NCBI RefSeq assembly: GCF_905397435.1
Contig: NZ_CAJPVI010000036.1
Location: 33,771 to 97,770 of the forward strand
Direction of reading: 5' to 3'
DNA: 64,000 bases
Source: Cupriavidus numazuensis
Lineage (GTDB): Bacteria > Pseudomonadota > Gammaproteobacteria > Burkholderiales > Burkholderiaceae
In this document: in pieces, positions 46,955-55,109 of the stretch
Position numbering within the stretch: the stretch's first letter is position 1
Layout of the letters: each line of letters begins with the position of its first letter
Notes under the pieces: model-generated
What the model saw: the letters and a program-made list of their open reading frames with translations, nothing else
What the model was told of the DNA's origin: nothing
Databases searched by the model: none
Made by a program: the position numbers and the translations under genes

Positions 46955-48214
46955 ATGCAAACCGCCCCCGACGCGCAGCCGCGCGTGTCCGTCCGCATCT
47001 ATATCGGTGTGATTCTTGGTGCAGCACTCGGCATGCTCGCCGGCTATGCGCCGCTGTTCAACGCCACGGCAGGCGTCTTCGTCCGGCCGCTTGCCGCCGA
47101 GTTCGGCTGGGGGCGGTCGCAGGCTTCGCTGTCCTATGCGGCGTCGATGTTTGGCCTGGCGATCGTCAGTCCGATTGTGGGCGCGATGATGGACCGCTTC
47201 GGCATCCGGCGCGTGATTGTGTGTTCGGCTGTCGTGTTCGGCCTCGCGACGGCCGCCATGGCGCTGCAGGACGGCAGCATGCTGGCGTGGGTGGCGTTGT
47301 CCGTCGTGGTCGGGGTTTCGGGAGCGGCCACATCGGTGCTCGGCTATCTTGCCGTGTTGCCGCAATGGTTCGACCGGCGCCTCGGGCTCGCACTCGGGAT
47401 CGCCATGTGCGGCCTTGGCGCGGGCACGGTGATCCTGCCGATCACGGCGCAATACCTCGTGACCACGTTTGGCTGGCGCAGCGCCTATGTTGGCCTTGGC
47501 GCGGGCTCGGTGGTGCTGTCGCTGTTGGCGTGCAGCCTGCTGCATGAGCGCTATTCGCGCAGCAGCCGGGCAGGGCATGCGGCATTGGCCACGCCGGAGG
47601 GGTTGCCACTGGCGGCTGCGTTGCGCAGCTACCGGTTGTGGACGATCTGGCTGGTCTTCGTGCTGAGCTCGGCGGCAACGTTGTCGCTTGGACCGCACCT
47701 GCCGTCGCTGTTCGCGGATCGCGGCTTCGACGCGGCGATGGCAGCGCGCAGCGCGTCGATGGTGGGTGTCGGGCTGCTGATCGGGCGCTTGCTGACCGGC
47801 GTGCTGATCGACCGTATCCATGCACCGCTGGTGGCGGGCGTGTTCTTTGTCGGCGGCGCCATCGGCGTGTACCTGCTGCGTGGCTCGCACGACTACGCGA
47901 CGCTGCTGGTGGCGACGACGCTGATCGGGCTGACGATCGGCGCGGAGGGCGATCTGATTTCCTATCTCGTGCGCTCGTACTTCGGGCTCGCGTCGTTCGG
48001 CTCGTTGTTCGGCATTGCATTTTCGGGCTATGGCCTGGGCGCGGTGATCGGACCGATCGGGCTGGGCGCATGGTTCGACCGTCACGGCAGCTATGACGTG
48101 CCGCTGCTGGTCTTGCCGTGCATGTTGCTGGTTGCCGCGGGACTGGTGCTGTCCCTCGGCCGATACCGGATGGGTCACCGGCATCCCTCCGTCGCGGCGG
48201 CCGCATCCGCGTAG
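46955..48214 (+). CDS. MFS transporter of the catabolic cluster
   Basis: A 419-residue major facilitator with 12 likely helices. The start (VRIYIGVILGAALGMLAGYAPLFNATAGVFVRPLAAEFGWGRSQ) matches the aromatic-acid or monocarboxylate-type MFS seen next to degradation genes, with loop motif MMDRFGIRRVIVCS near residue 76. AGGAGA precedes the ATG. It likely imports the aromatic acid used by the cluster. Confidence 0.88.
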   Translation: MQTAPDAQPRVSVRIYIGVILGAALGMLAGYAPLFNATAGVFVRPLAAEFGWGRSQASLSYAASMFGLAIVSPIVGAMMDRFGIRRVIVCSAVVFGLATAAMALQDGSMLAWVALSVVVGVSGAATSVLGYLAVLPQWFDRRLGLALGIAMCGLGAGTVILPITAQYLVTTFGWRSAYVGLGAGSVVLSLLACSLLHERYSRSSRAGHAALATPEGLPLAAALRSYRLWTIWLVFVLSSAATLSLGPHLPSLFADRGFDAAMAARSASMVGVGLLIGRLLTGVLIDRIHAPLVAGVFFVGGAIGVYLLRGSHDYATLLVATTLIGLTIGAEGDLISYLVRSYFGLASFGSLFGIAFSGYGLGAVIGPIGLGAWFDRHGSYDVPLLVLPCMLLVAAGLVLSLGRYRMGHRHPSVAAAASA

Positions 48215-48251
48215 GAGCGCCTGAACGTGGCAGAACAGGCGAAGCCGGATA

Positions 48252-48272
48252 GAATTGGCACACCACCAATTC
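48252..48272 (+). promoter_or_regulatory. Palindromic operator before the TetR gene
   Basis: A perfect inverted repeat GAATTGG-N7-CCAATTC, 28 bases before the TetR ATG. The same half-site spacing of seven is seen in the cluster's other palindromes though the arms differ. It is probably an autorepression site. Confidence 0.5.
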
Positions 48273-48299
48273 CGAGCCGGTCCGCTTCGCCTCCTGATC

Positions 48300-49106
48300 A
48301 TGCCTGCCGCACGAAAATCGCCCGCAGCCAAGGCCGCCGCACAGCCATCGCCGAGTCCCACGCCGCGCCGGCGCGGACGCCCGCCCAAGACGGAATCGCC
48401 GATCGGCGCCGAGCCGATGCTCAGCCGCACGACCATCCTGCAGCATGCGATCGAGCTGACCAAGACCATGCCTCTGGACCAGATTTCCATGGTGCAGCTC
48501 GCCAAGGATTTCGGCGTGGCGCCGGGGTTGATCCACTATTACCTTGGCGGCCGCGACCAGCTCGTCACCGGCGTGCTCAATGACTACTATCGCCAGCGCA
48601 CGCTGCGCATCCCGCCGCTGACCGGAGACTGGCGTGCCGATGTCGAGCGCATTGCGCGGCTCAGCTTCCAGGTGGCGATCGAGAATCCCGGCGTCAGCAA
48701 CTACGTGGCGTCGCACAACCGGTACCGGCTGTTCCAGGATGTGCAGCCCGGCGAAACCGACTACGGCCTGGAGTTCTTCAACCGCATGACGTCGGCGATC
48801 ATGCAGGGCGGTTTTTCCGCGGAGCAGGTTGCGCTGGCGTACCACTTCCTTGCGCAGTACCTGGTTTCGGCCAGCATGGCCGAAGCGTCACGGCAGTTGC
48901 CGGCTTATCACCAGGCCTTTATTCAGAACAAGCTCGACGGCGTGTCGGCCGAGCAGTATCCCGGGGCACGCTTTGTCAGCAAGGCGTTTTCCAAGCTGTC
49001 GTCTGATACGGCGTTTGAAGAGGGGCTGCGTATTACGCTCGATGGCATTGACGCGTGGCCGCGCAATGCCAAGCCTGTCAAAAAGAAGAGTGCGCGCGTG
49101 GCATAG
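48300..49106 (+). CDS. TetR-family regulator with AT-hook-like N-terminus
   Basis: A 268-residue TetR/AcrR regulator. An N-terminal basic Pro/Ala tail with RRRGRPPK (an AT-hook-like motif, residues 25-32) precedes the TetR helix-turn-helix (DQISMVQLAKDFGVAPGLIHYYLGGRDQLV, residues 61-90). The ligand domain is C-terminal. It closes the catabolic cluster and may repress the operators at 40538 and 49901-49957. An upstream ATG is less likely because it would put the palindrome inside the gene. Confidence 0.85.
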   Translation: MPAARKSPAAKAAAQPSPSPTPRRRGRPPKTESPIGAEPMLSRTTILQHAIELTKTMPLDQISMVQLAKDFGVAPGLIHYYLGGRDQLVTGVLNDYYRQRTLRIPPLTGDWRADVERIARLSFQVAIENPGVSNYVASHNRYRLFQDVQPGETDYGLEFFNRMTSAIMQGGFSAEQVALAYHFLAQYLVSASMAEASRQLPAYHQAFIQNKLDGVSAEQYPGARFVSKAFSKLSSDTAFEEGLRITLDGIDAWPRNAKPVKKKSARVA

Positions 49107-49140
49107 TCCGGTATTTTTTGGGTTTTCCGCAGAATTGCCG

Positions 49141-49874
49141 GGTTATCGCTCTTGGCTGGCGCCGCTGTTTCGCCGGCGTAGCCGGCGACCTACTCTTTTG
49201 TCCGAGCGACAAAAGAGTAGGCAGAAAAGCGCGTCGTTGCCGCTGGCCATCAATTCCACGGCGGCAGTGGTTCGAACGGCTTTGGACGCCTGCGATGGTG
49301 GTCGGCCGTTCCAACCTGCTACGCCATGTGAGTCAGAACCTGTGCCTGGCGCGGCACGGCTTTTGGACGATCCCCAAGACGGACTCGGGTACAGCGTTCC
49401 AACACGGTCAGTGGTGGGACGCCTTCGGCTGCGCTGCGCGCACGTCATGGACTGGATGCGAGATCATCAACGTCGCTGGCGCCCAGGTTCGTCCAAGGTC
49501 CTTTCTCTACTTCGGCACACCATGCGCGGGCATCGTCCCCGAGGCGTGGTATGCCCTGGGCCTGTGTGCTCAGACTAGGGCTCTGCGCGTAGCGCAGCCG
49601 AAGGCGATCACACGATATCGCTCGCAGCAGGGGCCACAGACGCTTGCAGAGTTCGTTCAATCAGCGCTGGAATTCTGACCACGGTGGTGCCCCACGCGGC
49701 AGGCAGCGTGACGGACTCTGAAGCCCATACCCGTACAACACCCTCAGCACACTACGATAAAAATTCGCCCCTTTGGGGCAACCAAAACGCGTTTTTGGTT
49801 ACTTTTGTCGCTCGGACAAAAGTGACTCGCCGGCTACGCCGGCGAAACAGCAGCGCATGCCAAGCACGACAAGC
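49141..49874 (+). repeat. Structured repeat element, copy 2
   Basis: A 734-base element, the best reference copy. The left terminus holds the GCCGGCG hairpin and a longer stem (49189-49202 pairing perfectly with 49208-49221, 14 bp), where other copies have ACTTTTTGTC/GACAAAAAGT; both arms changed together. The right terminus is the inverse of the left type. Inner arms at 49420-49441 and 49585-49606 are 22 bases with one G/T wobble, enclosing a 143-base core. It is the reverse complement of copy 1 and brackets the catabolic cluster with it. No transposase. Confidence 0.85.
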
Positions 49875-49900
49875 ACGCCCCCGACGCTAGTGGTATCCAC

Positions 49901-49957
49901 TTATTTGATACTAAATCAATAAACCTAAAATGTTTATTTGAGCGTATATCAAATAAA
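49901..49957 (+). promoter_or_regulatory. Double operator and promoter of the second Bug gene
   Basis: Two palindromes: TTATTTGA-N7-TCAATAAA at 49901-49923 (imperfect) and TTTATTTGA-N7-TCAAATAAA at 49933-49957 (perfect, 9-base arms). A promoter TTGATA-N15-TAAAAT lies at 49905-49931, so the first site covers the -35 and the second follows the -10. The arms match the operator at 40538-40558. Confidence 0.6.
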
Positions 49958-50004
49958 GCGCCAGCAACCCTCATATTGCCGGTGCACAAGACGTCGGAGA
50001 CAAC

Positions 50005-50988
50005 ATGAAGCGCCCCCTTACCGCCATTGCCACCATTACCTCCATTGCCGCGTTCACCGGCATGCTCTTAGCGCAGCCAGCGAGCGCACAGGTCTACCCG
50101 GACAAGATGGTCCGCATCCTTGTCCCTTCCATCGCGGGCAGCGCGCCCGACATCATTGCCCGCCAGATGGCGGAACGCCTGACAAGCGCATGGAAGCAGC
50201 AGGTGATCGTCGAGAACAAGCCGGGCGGCAACGGCATCGTGGCCATGAGCGCGCTGAAGCAGGCGCCGGCTGACGGCTACACGCTGGTGCTGTTCCACGC
50301 GGCGGCGGCCGTGACGACGCCGGTGATGTACAAGGAAGCAAAGTTCGACATCCAGCGCGATGCCGCCGTGGCCGCCACCGTGGCCTACACGCCAATGATG
50401 TTCGTCGCCGGCCCGGCGACCTCCTACAAGGACCTGTCCGATGTGCTGAAGGACGGCAAGGCACGCCCCGACGATGTCGTGATCGGCAGCCCCACGCGCG
50501 GTTCGGTCCCGCACCTGACGGCCGAGATGATGGGCCAGTCGCAGCAGATCAAATTCCGACAGGTCAGCTTCAGCGGCACGACGCAGGCTATCCAGGCCGT
50601 GGTGAAGGGCGACGTCCCCGTCTACGTCGATGGCATCGCGCCGCTGGTGCCGCTCGTGCGCAGCGGCAGGCTGCGGGCGCTCGCCGTGACGTCGGATGTG
50701 CCATTGCCTGGTCTCGAAGGCATACCGCTCGCCAAAGACATCGCGCCGGGTCTCGTCGCCAAAGGCTGGTTCACGATCTTCGCCCCGAAGGGCACGCCAG
50801 TGCCCGTGCTGGATCGCATCAACGCGGCAGTCAACCAGAGCCTTACGCAGCAGCCCTTCGTCGATCGCCTGAAGGACCTGGGTACGTATCCGATGCCGAT
50901 GTCGCGCGTGGATGGCGCGCGGTTCGTCGAAGCGGAGAAGGCACGCTGGGAAAAAGTTATCGCCGACGCAGGCGTCAAGCCTGAATGA
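50005..50988 (+). CDS. Bug-type (TTT family) substrate-binding protein
   Basis: A 327-residue periplasmic binding protein with signal peptide MKRPLTAIATITSIAAFTGM to ASA. The Bug start YPDKMVRILVPSIAGSAPDIIARQMAERL opens the mature part, and VENKPGGNGIVAMSALKQAPADGYTLVLFHAAA follows. No TctA/TctB genes are near. The paired operators upstream, shared with the catabolic cluster, suggest it binds that cluster's substrate or a related acid. Confidence 0.92.
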   Translation: MKRPLTAIATITSIAAFTGMLLAQPASAQVYPDKMVRILVPSIAGSAPDIIARQMAERLTSAWKQQVIVENKPGGNGIVAMSALKQAPADGYTLVLFHAAAAVTTPVMYKEAKFDIQRDAAVAATVAYTPMMFVAGPATSYKDLSDVLKDGKARPDDVVIGSPTRGSVPHLTAEMMGQSQQIKFRQVSFSGTTQAIQAVVKGDVPVYVDGIAPLVPLVRSGRLRALAVTSDVPLPGLEGIPLAKDIAPGLVAKGWFTIFAPKGTPVPVLDRINAAVNQSLTQQPFVDRLKDLGTYPMPMSRVDGARFVEAEKARWEKVIADAGVKPE

Positions 50989-51236
50989 GCGCGCGTCACA
51001 TCGCACCATCCTGAACAGCGTTTCTGACGCCAATGCCGAGTGCCGCCGCCGCTGCTTCCATGCAGCGGCCGGTGGCGCTTTCGTCCTCCGCGTCGACCAT
51101 CTACGTGTTTTCCCCGGTGTCTTCCGGGGCCCCGTGTAAGAAGCAGGTAAGGGGCGGGCTTTACCTTATGTGCAAGGTCCGGAGCTGAGACCACCAGCGA
51201 TCGGCAATCCCGTAGCACGATTGGCAGGAGACACAA

Positions 51237-51542
51237 ATGAATGAAGAACTGGTCGCAAGACTGAAAGCGAACCCGCGGTACCGCGAGCTCGTGCACAAGC
51301 GCTCGCGCCTTGGATGGACGCTGACCGCGGTGATGCTCGTGATCTATTACGGATACGTCCTGCTGATCGCCTTCGACAAGGAAGTCCTTGCCGCCAAGGT
51401 CGGCGCGGGCGTCATGACGTGGGGCATGCCGATCGGCCTGTTCGTGATTCTCTTTACCGTGGCCATCACCGGCTTTTATGTGCGTCACGCCAATCGCGCG
51501 TATGACGAACTCACCGAACAGATCAAGCGGGAGGTCGCATGA
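51237..51542 (+). CDS. yjcH: DUF485 membrane protein (YjcH-like)
   Basis: A 101-residue protein with two transmembrane helices (about 26-48 and 60-83) and hydrophilic ends, RELVHKRSRLGW and HANRAYDELTEQIKREVA. DUF485/YjcH genes are almost always next to actP; their exact role in the transporter is unresolved. The stop overlaps the actP start (ATGA). AGGAGA precedes the ATG. Confidence 0.9.
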   Translation: MNEELVARLKANPRYRELVHKRSRLGWTLTAVMLVIYYGYVLLIAFDKEVLAAKVGAGVMTWGMPIGLFVILFTVAITGFYVRHANRAYDELTEQIKREVA

Positions 51543-53200
51543 AAGCGAACCACGCCTTCATTGCCGGCAGCGCGCTGCTGCTTTCCACCGCCGCGCTGGC
51601 CGCGGGCGGAGACCTCGGGCAGGCCGTCCGGCAGCCGACCAACTGGACCGCCATCGGCATGTTCGTGGTGTTCGTGATCGGCACGCTGTTCATCACCAAG
51701 TGGGCCGCAAAGCGGACCACGTCCGCAGCGACCTTCTATACAGGCGGTGGCGGCATTACCGGCTTCCAGAACGGTCTGGCGATTGCTGGCGACTTCATGT
51801 CTGCGGCTTCGTTTCTCGGCATCTCGGCGGCCGTCTATGCCAACGGCTATGACGGCCTGATCTACTCGATCGGCTTCCTGGTCGGCTGGCCCGTCATCAC
51901 GTTCCTGATGGCCGAGCGCCTGCGCAACCTGGGCCGCTTCACGTTCGCCGACGTCGCGGCGTACCGCTTCAAGCAGGGACCGATCCGCGCATTCGCCGCA
52001 TCGGGCACGCTCGTGGTGGTGGCGTTCTACCTGATCGCGCAGATGGTCGGCGCGGGCCAGCTCATCAAGCTGCTGTTCGGCCTGGAGTACTGGGTCGCCG
52101 TGGTGATCGTCGGCGCGCTGATGATGGTGTACGTGCTGTTCGGCGGCATGACGGCCACCACGTGGGTGCAGATCATCAAGGCCTGCCTGCTGCTCGGCGG
52201 CGCGACGTTCATGGCCTTCATGGTGCTGGCGCAATACCACTTCAGCCCCGAGGCGCTGTTCGCCAAGGCGGTCGAGGTCCACGCCAAGAAGGAATCGATC
52301 ATGAGCCCGGGCAACTTCATCAAGGACCCGATCTCGGCAATCTCGTTCGGTATCGCGCTGATGTTCGGCACGGCGGGCCTGCCGCACATCCTGATGCGTT
52401 TCTTCACCGTGCCCAACGCCAAGGAAGCGCGCAAGTCGGTGTTCTGGGCGACCACGTGGATCGGCTACTTCTACATCCTGACCTTCATCATCGGCTTTGG
52501 CGCCATCGTGCTCGTCGGCACCAACCCGAGCTTCCAGGACGGCAGCGGCAAGCTGCTCGGCGGCGTCAACATGGCGGCGGTGCACCTGGCCAGCGCGGTG
52601 GGCGGCAACGTGTTCCTCGGCTTTATCTCGGCCGTGGCGTTCGCGACGATCCTGGCTGTCGTGGCTGGCCTGACGCTTGCCGGCGCATCGGCGGTCTCGC
52701 ATGACCTCTATGCCACGGTGTTCAAGCATGGCAAGGCGAGCAGCTCGCTTGAACTGCGTGTGTCGCGCATCACGACCATCATCCTCGGCATCGTTGCGGT
52801 GGTGCTCGGCATCGTGTTCGAGAAGCAGAACATCGCGTTCATGGTGTCGCTGGCGTTTGCTGTGGCAGCGTCGGCCAACTTCCCGGTGCTGTTCATGTCG
52901 GTGCTGTGGAAGGGCTGCACCACGCGCGGCGCAACCATCGGCGGCTTCCTTGGCCTGCTGTCGGCGGTGGTGCTCACGGTGCTGTCGCAAGCGGTGTGGG
53001 TCGACGTGTTCCACTTCAAGGATGCGCCGTTCCCGTACACCTCGCCGGCGCTGTTCTCGATGACGATCGGTTTCGTCGGTATCTGGATCTTCTCGCTGAC
53101 CGACAAGTCCGCACGCGCACGTATCGACATGGCTGGTTTCGAGGCACAGGAGCTACGGTCGGAGACCGGCATTGGCGCCGTGCAGGGGGCAAGCCACTAA
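51539..53200 (+). CDS. actP: Cation/acetate symporter ActP
   Basis: A 553-residue sodium:solute symporter, close to ActP, which takes up acetate and other short acids. An N-terminal signal-like segment (to about residue 21) and 13 or so helices follow. Signature stretches are TGGGGITGFQNGLAIAGDFMSAASFLGISAAVYANGYDGLIYSIGFLVGWPVI, and MFGTAGLPHILMRFFTVPNAKEARKSV near residue 280. It is coupled to the DUF485 gene and ends at a strong bidirectional terminator. Confidence 0.93.
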   Translation: MKANHAFIAGSALLLSTAALAAGGDLGQAVRQPTNWTAIGMFVVFVIGTLFITKWAAKRTTSAATFYTGGGGITGFQNGLAIAGDFMSAASFLGISAAVYANGYDGLIYSIGFLVGWPVITFLMAERLRNLGRFTFADVAAYRFKQGPIRAFAASGTLVVVAFYLIAQMVGAGQLIKLLFGLEYWVAVVIVGALMMVYVLFGGMTATTWVQIIKACLLLGGATFMAFMVLAQYHFSPEALFAKAVEVHAKKESIMSPGNFIKDPISAISFGIALMFGTAGLPHILMRFFTVPNAKEARKSVFWATTWIGYFYILTFIIGFGAIVLVGTNPSFQDGSGKLLGGVNMAAVHLASAVGGNVFLGFISAVAFATILAVVAGLTLAGASAVSHDLYATVFKHGKASSSLELRVSRITTIILGIVAVVLGIVFEKQNIAFMVSLAFAVAASANFPVLFMSVLWKGCTTRGATIGGFLGLLSAVVLTVLSQAVWVDVFHFKDAPFPYTSPALFSMTIGFVGIWIFSLTDKSARARIDMAGFEAQELRSETGIGAVQGASH

Positions 53201-53222
53201 CAGCGGAATCACGATGCCAACG

Positions 53223-53258
53223 AAAACGCCCGGCTCAGCGAGCCGGGCGTTTTTGTTG
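53223..53258. terminator. Bidirectional intrinsic terminator between actP and the Cry-like gene
   Basis: A perfect 13-bp stem (AAAACGCCCGGCT / AGCCGGGCGTTTT) with a five-base loop, lying between the convergent actP and the Cry-like gene. T runs on both strands. Confidence 0.93.
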
Positions 53259-53287
53259 GAGCGGTCGCTGGTACGCCGGCCGTGTCG

Positions 53288-54769
53288 TTATTGTGCTGGC
53301 TTGGCGCTCCGCACTTGCTGCCAGAAGCGATCGCGCTTGTACTGCACATCGCGTGACACGGCGGATGGCAGGAACCGCGGACCGACACTGGGCGGCTGGA
53401 TCGCGGTGACGTAGAGCGCCTCCCTGACGGCAGGCGGAATATCGCTCGGGTCGCGGCTGAAGCCGAAGATGATGCAGCCCAGATCGTTGTCATAGAACCG
53501 GCTGCGGGACCACATGTTGAGCGTCGTGAGCTTTCTGCCGGGCACCGACACTTGGAACTGCTGGCCGCCGAGATCGCGGCGGTCCCAGAGCGCAATCGAC
53601 TTGCCGTCGTCCATGATCAGCGAAACCGCAGTCGGAATGCTGCCCGCGCGGATCGATGCGCCCGCGATGTTGAAGGTCTTGCCGTCGGTCGGTTGCGGAA
53701 TGCTGACCGTGTATTGCTCCACGCCGCCCACGCGGTCCGCGATGATGCCGGTGCGGTCTTGCCTGTTGCCGCCCCAGACCTTTGGCCCGGTGCCGGCCGG
53801 ATAGGTGACGTCAACGATTCGGGGCGTGAAGTTGAACAGCTCGACATAAATTTCCGAGATGTTCGCGGCGGGCAGGCTGAATGGTGTCGATACGGCGCCG
53901 GCCCAGCCGCGACACGTGGCATCCCAGTTGTCAGCCGTGCCGTATGCAGCGCTGAACACGTCGGGAAACGGGATAGTCTTCACCGGGCCGGGGCTCCTGA
54001 TCGGGTCCAGGGCGATCAGCAGCAGCATGTAGTCGCCGAACAGGACCTGCTTCTTCTGCGCGAAGGATTGCCAGTAGTTGTAGATGGCGGTGTAGTGCTT
54101 GCCGGGGCTCGTGGGCGCGGCGGGTGTGAGGCGCTCCTGCTCCTTCCTGACGACGGCGTCCAGATAGGCGTGGTACTCGTTGATCGTATCGCCGGCGAGC
54201 CTGACATAGCTCTCGTAGGTGGCCGTGTTCCATCCCCAGTCCCTGCCATGCAGCACGCAATCGCGAAGCAGCACGGCGTGCAGCTGGGAAAAGATCGCGA
54301 ACAACGGAGCCAGTACCCATTGGAAGTCCGGGTTGCGGAATTCCGATGCCGCTTGCGTCATCTGCGTGTTGGTCGCGATGAACTGCATGCGCATGTTCGA
54401 GACGTCGCCGGTGGCGACGGCGTTCAGGTACAGCTTCAGCGTATTGCCGACGCCATCGAGCTTGCTCTTCAGCAAGCTGTAGACCGCGTCATTGATCTTC
54501 TGGTCGATCAGGGCTTCCACCTTCTTCCGGATGTCCTCCCAGACATCCGCGGGTTCCACCGGCCAGAGCAATCCGACCAGCGCGGACATGGCGCCGCCGA
54601 CAACAGGGATCTCCGCAAGCACGACTTCGAGGATGGTCTTCAGGTCTTCCATCGGATCGGTAATGGGCAGTTTCCCGAGCGTGCCATCTGCGTGCGCCGG
54701 GAAGGTGGGGCCCATTGCCATCAGGGCGGCGGAAGGGATGGATCTGAGTAAATCGCGTCGGGTCAGCAT
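53288..54769 (-). CDS. Tat-exported Cry-like delta-endotoxin domain protein
   Basis: A 493-residue protein. It starts MLTRRDLLRSIPSAALMA, a twin-arginine signal ending AHA near residue 27; GGAGA eight bases before this ATG decides the start. Residues 35-240 resemble domain I of three-domain Cry toxins, a helical pore former: IPVVGGAMSALVGLLWP (helix-rich entry), VEALIDQKI near residue 90, and LHAVLLRDCVLHGRDWGWNTAT near residue 165, the Cry domain-I helix-6/7 pattern. The last 200 residues are beta-rich with KVWGGN and DNDLGCIIFGF, recalling a beta-prism lectin domain. Shorter than typical Cry (about 600 or more), so one beta domain may be missing. Target unknown; it is inferred to act outside the cell. 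Confidence 0.8.
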   Translation of the reverse strand: MLTRRDLLRSIPSAALMAMGPTFPAHADGTLGKLPITDPMEDLKTILEVVLAEIPVVGGAMSALVGLLWPVEPADVWEDIRKKVEALIDQKINDAVYSLLKSKLDGVGNTLKLYLNAVATGDVSNMRMQFIATNTQMTQAASEFRNPDFQWVLAPLFAIFSQLHAVLLRDCVLHGRDWGWNTATYESYVRLAGDTINEYHAYLDAVVRKEQERLTPAAPTSPGKHYTAIYNYWQSFAQKKQVLFGDYMLLLIALDPIRSPGPVKTIPFPDVFSAAYGTADNWDATCRGWAGAVSTPFSLPAANISEIYVELFNFTPRIVDVTYPAGTGPKVWGGNRQDRTGIIADRVGGVEQYTVSIPQPTDGKTFNIAGASIRAGSIPTAVSLIMDDGKSIALWDRRDLGGQQFQVSVPGRKLTTLNMWSRSRFYDNDLGCIIFGFSRDPSDIPPAVREALYVTAIQPPSVGPRFLPSAVSRDVQYKRDRFWQQVRSAKPAQ

Positions 54770-55109
54770 TCGGAAATCTCCATTCATGTCCGCGAGTACA
54801 AGACATCGTTCTCAGTGAAACGGGCTCGCGGTTATACGAATTTCGGACGCTACTAAAGCCGATGGTGCCAACTAGTGATCTGGCGCAATGAATGCTGTTT
54901 TGCGTGGAGAGTCCGGTGTCATACAGAAGTTGCCTATTGATATTTGGAAGATTCCTCGAGTGTATTCAGGGAATGATGCATCTATGCCCTTAGATGAAAA
55001 CGAATAATTCCCATCGCTTTCCACAGCGCGCTGATCCTTCTTGCCACTGTGCAGAGCGACAAGCAACGAATCACAGGACTAATGGGAATTTCTTGAGGGA
55101 GATATCTTT
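54770..55109. other. AT-richer divergent spacer between the Cry-like and YadA-like genes
   Basis: A 340-base region, visibly richer in A and T than its neighbours. A 64-codon frame on the minus strand has no ribosome site or family likeness and is not called. It should hold the promoters for the divergent Cry-like and adhesin genes. The base composition suggests recent arrival of this pair. Confidence 0.5.

Noticed and set aside
54872..55066. 64-codon frame in the AT-rich spacer
   Set aside because: No ribosome site, no family likeness, and it lies in the promoter region of two divergent genes.
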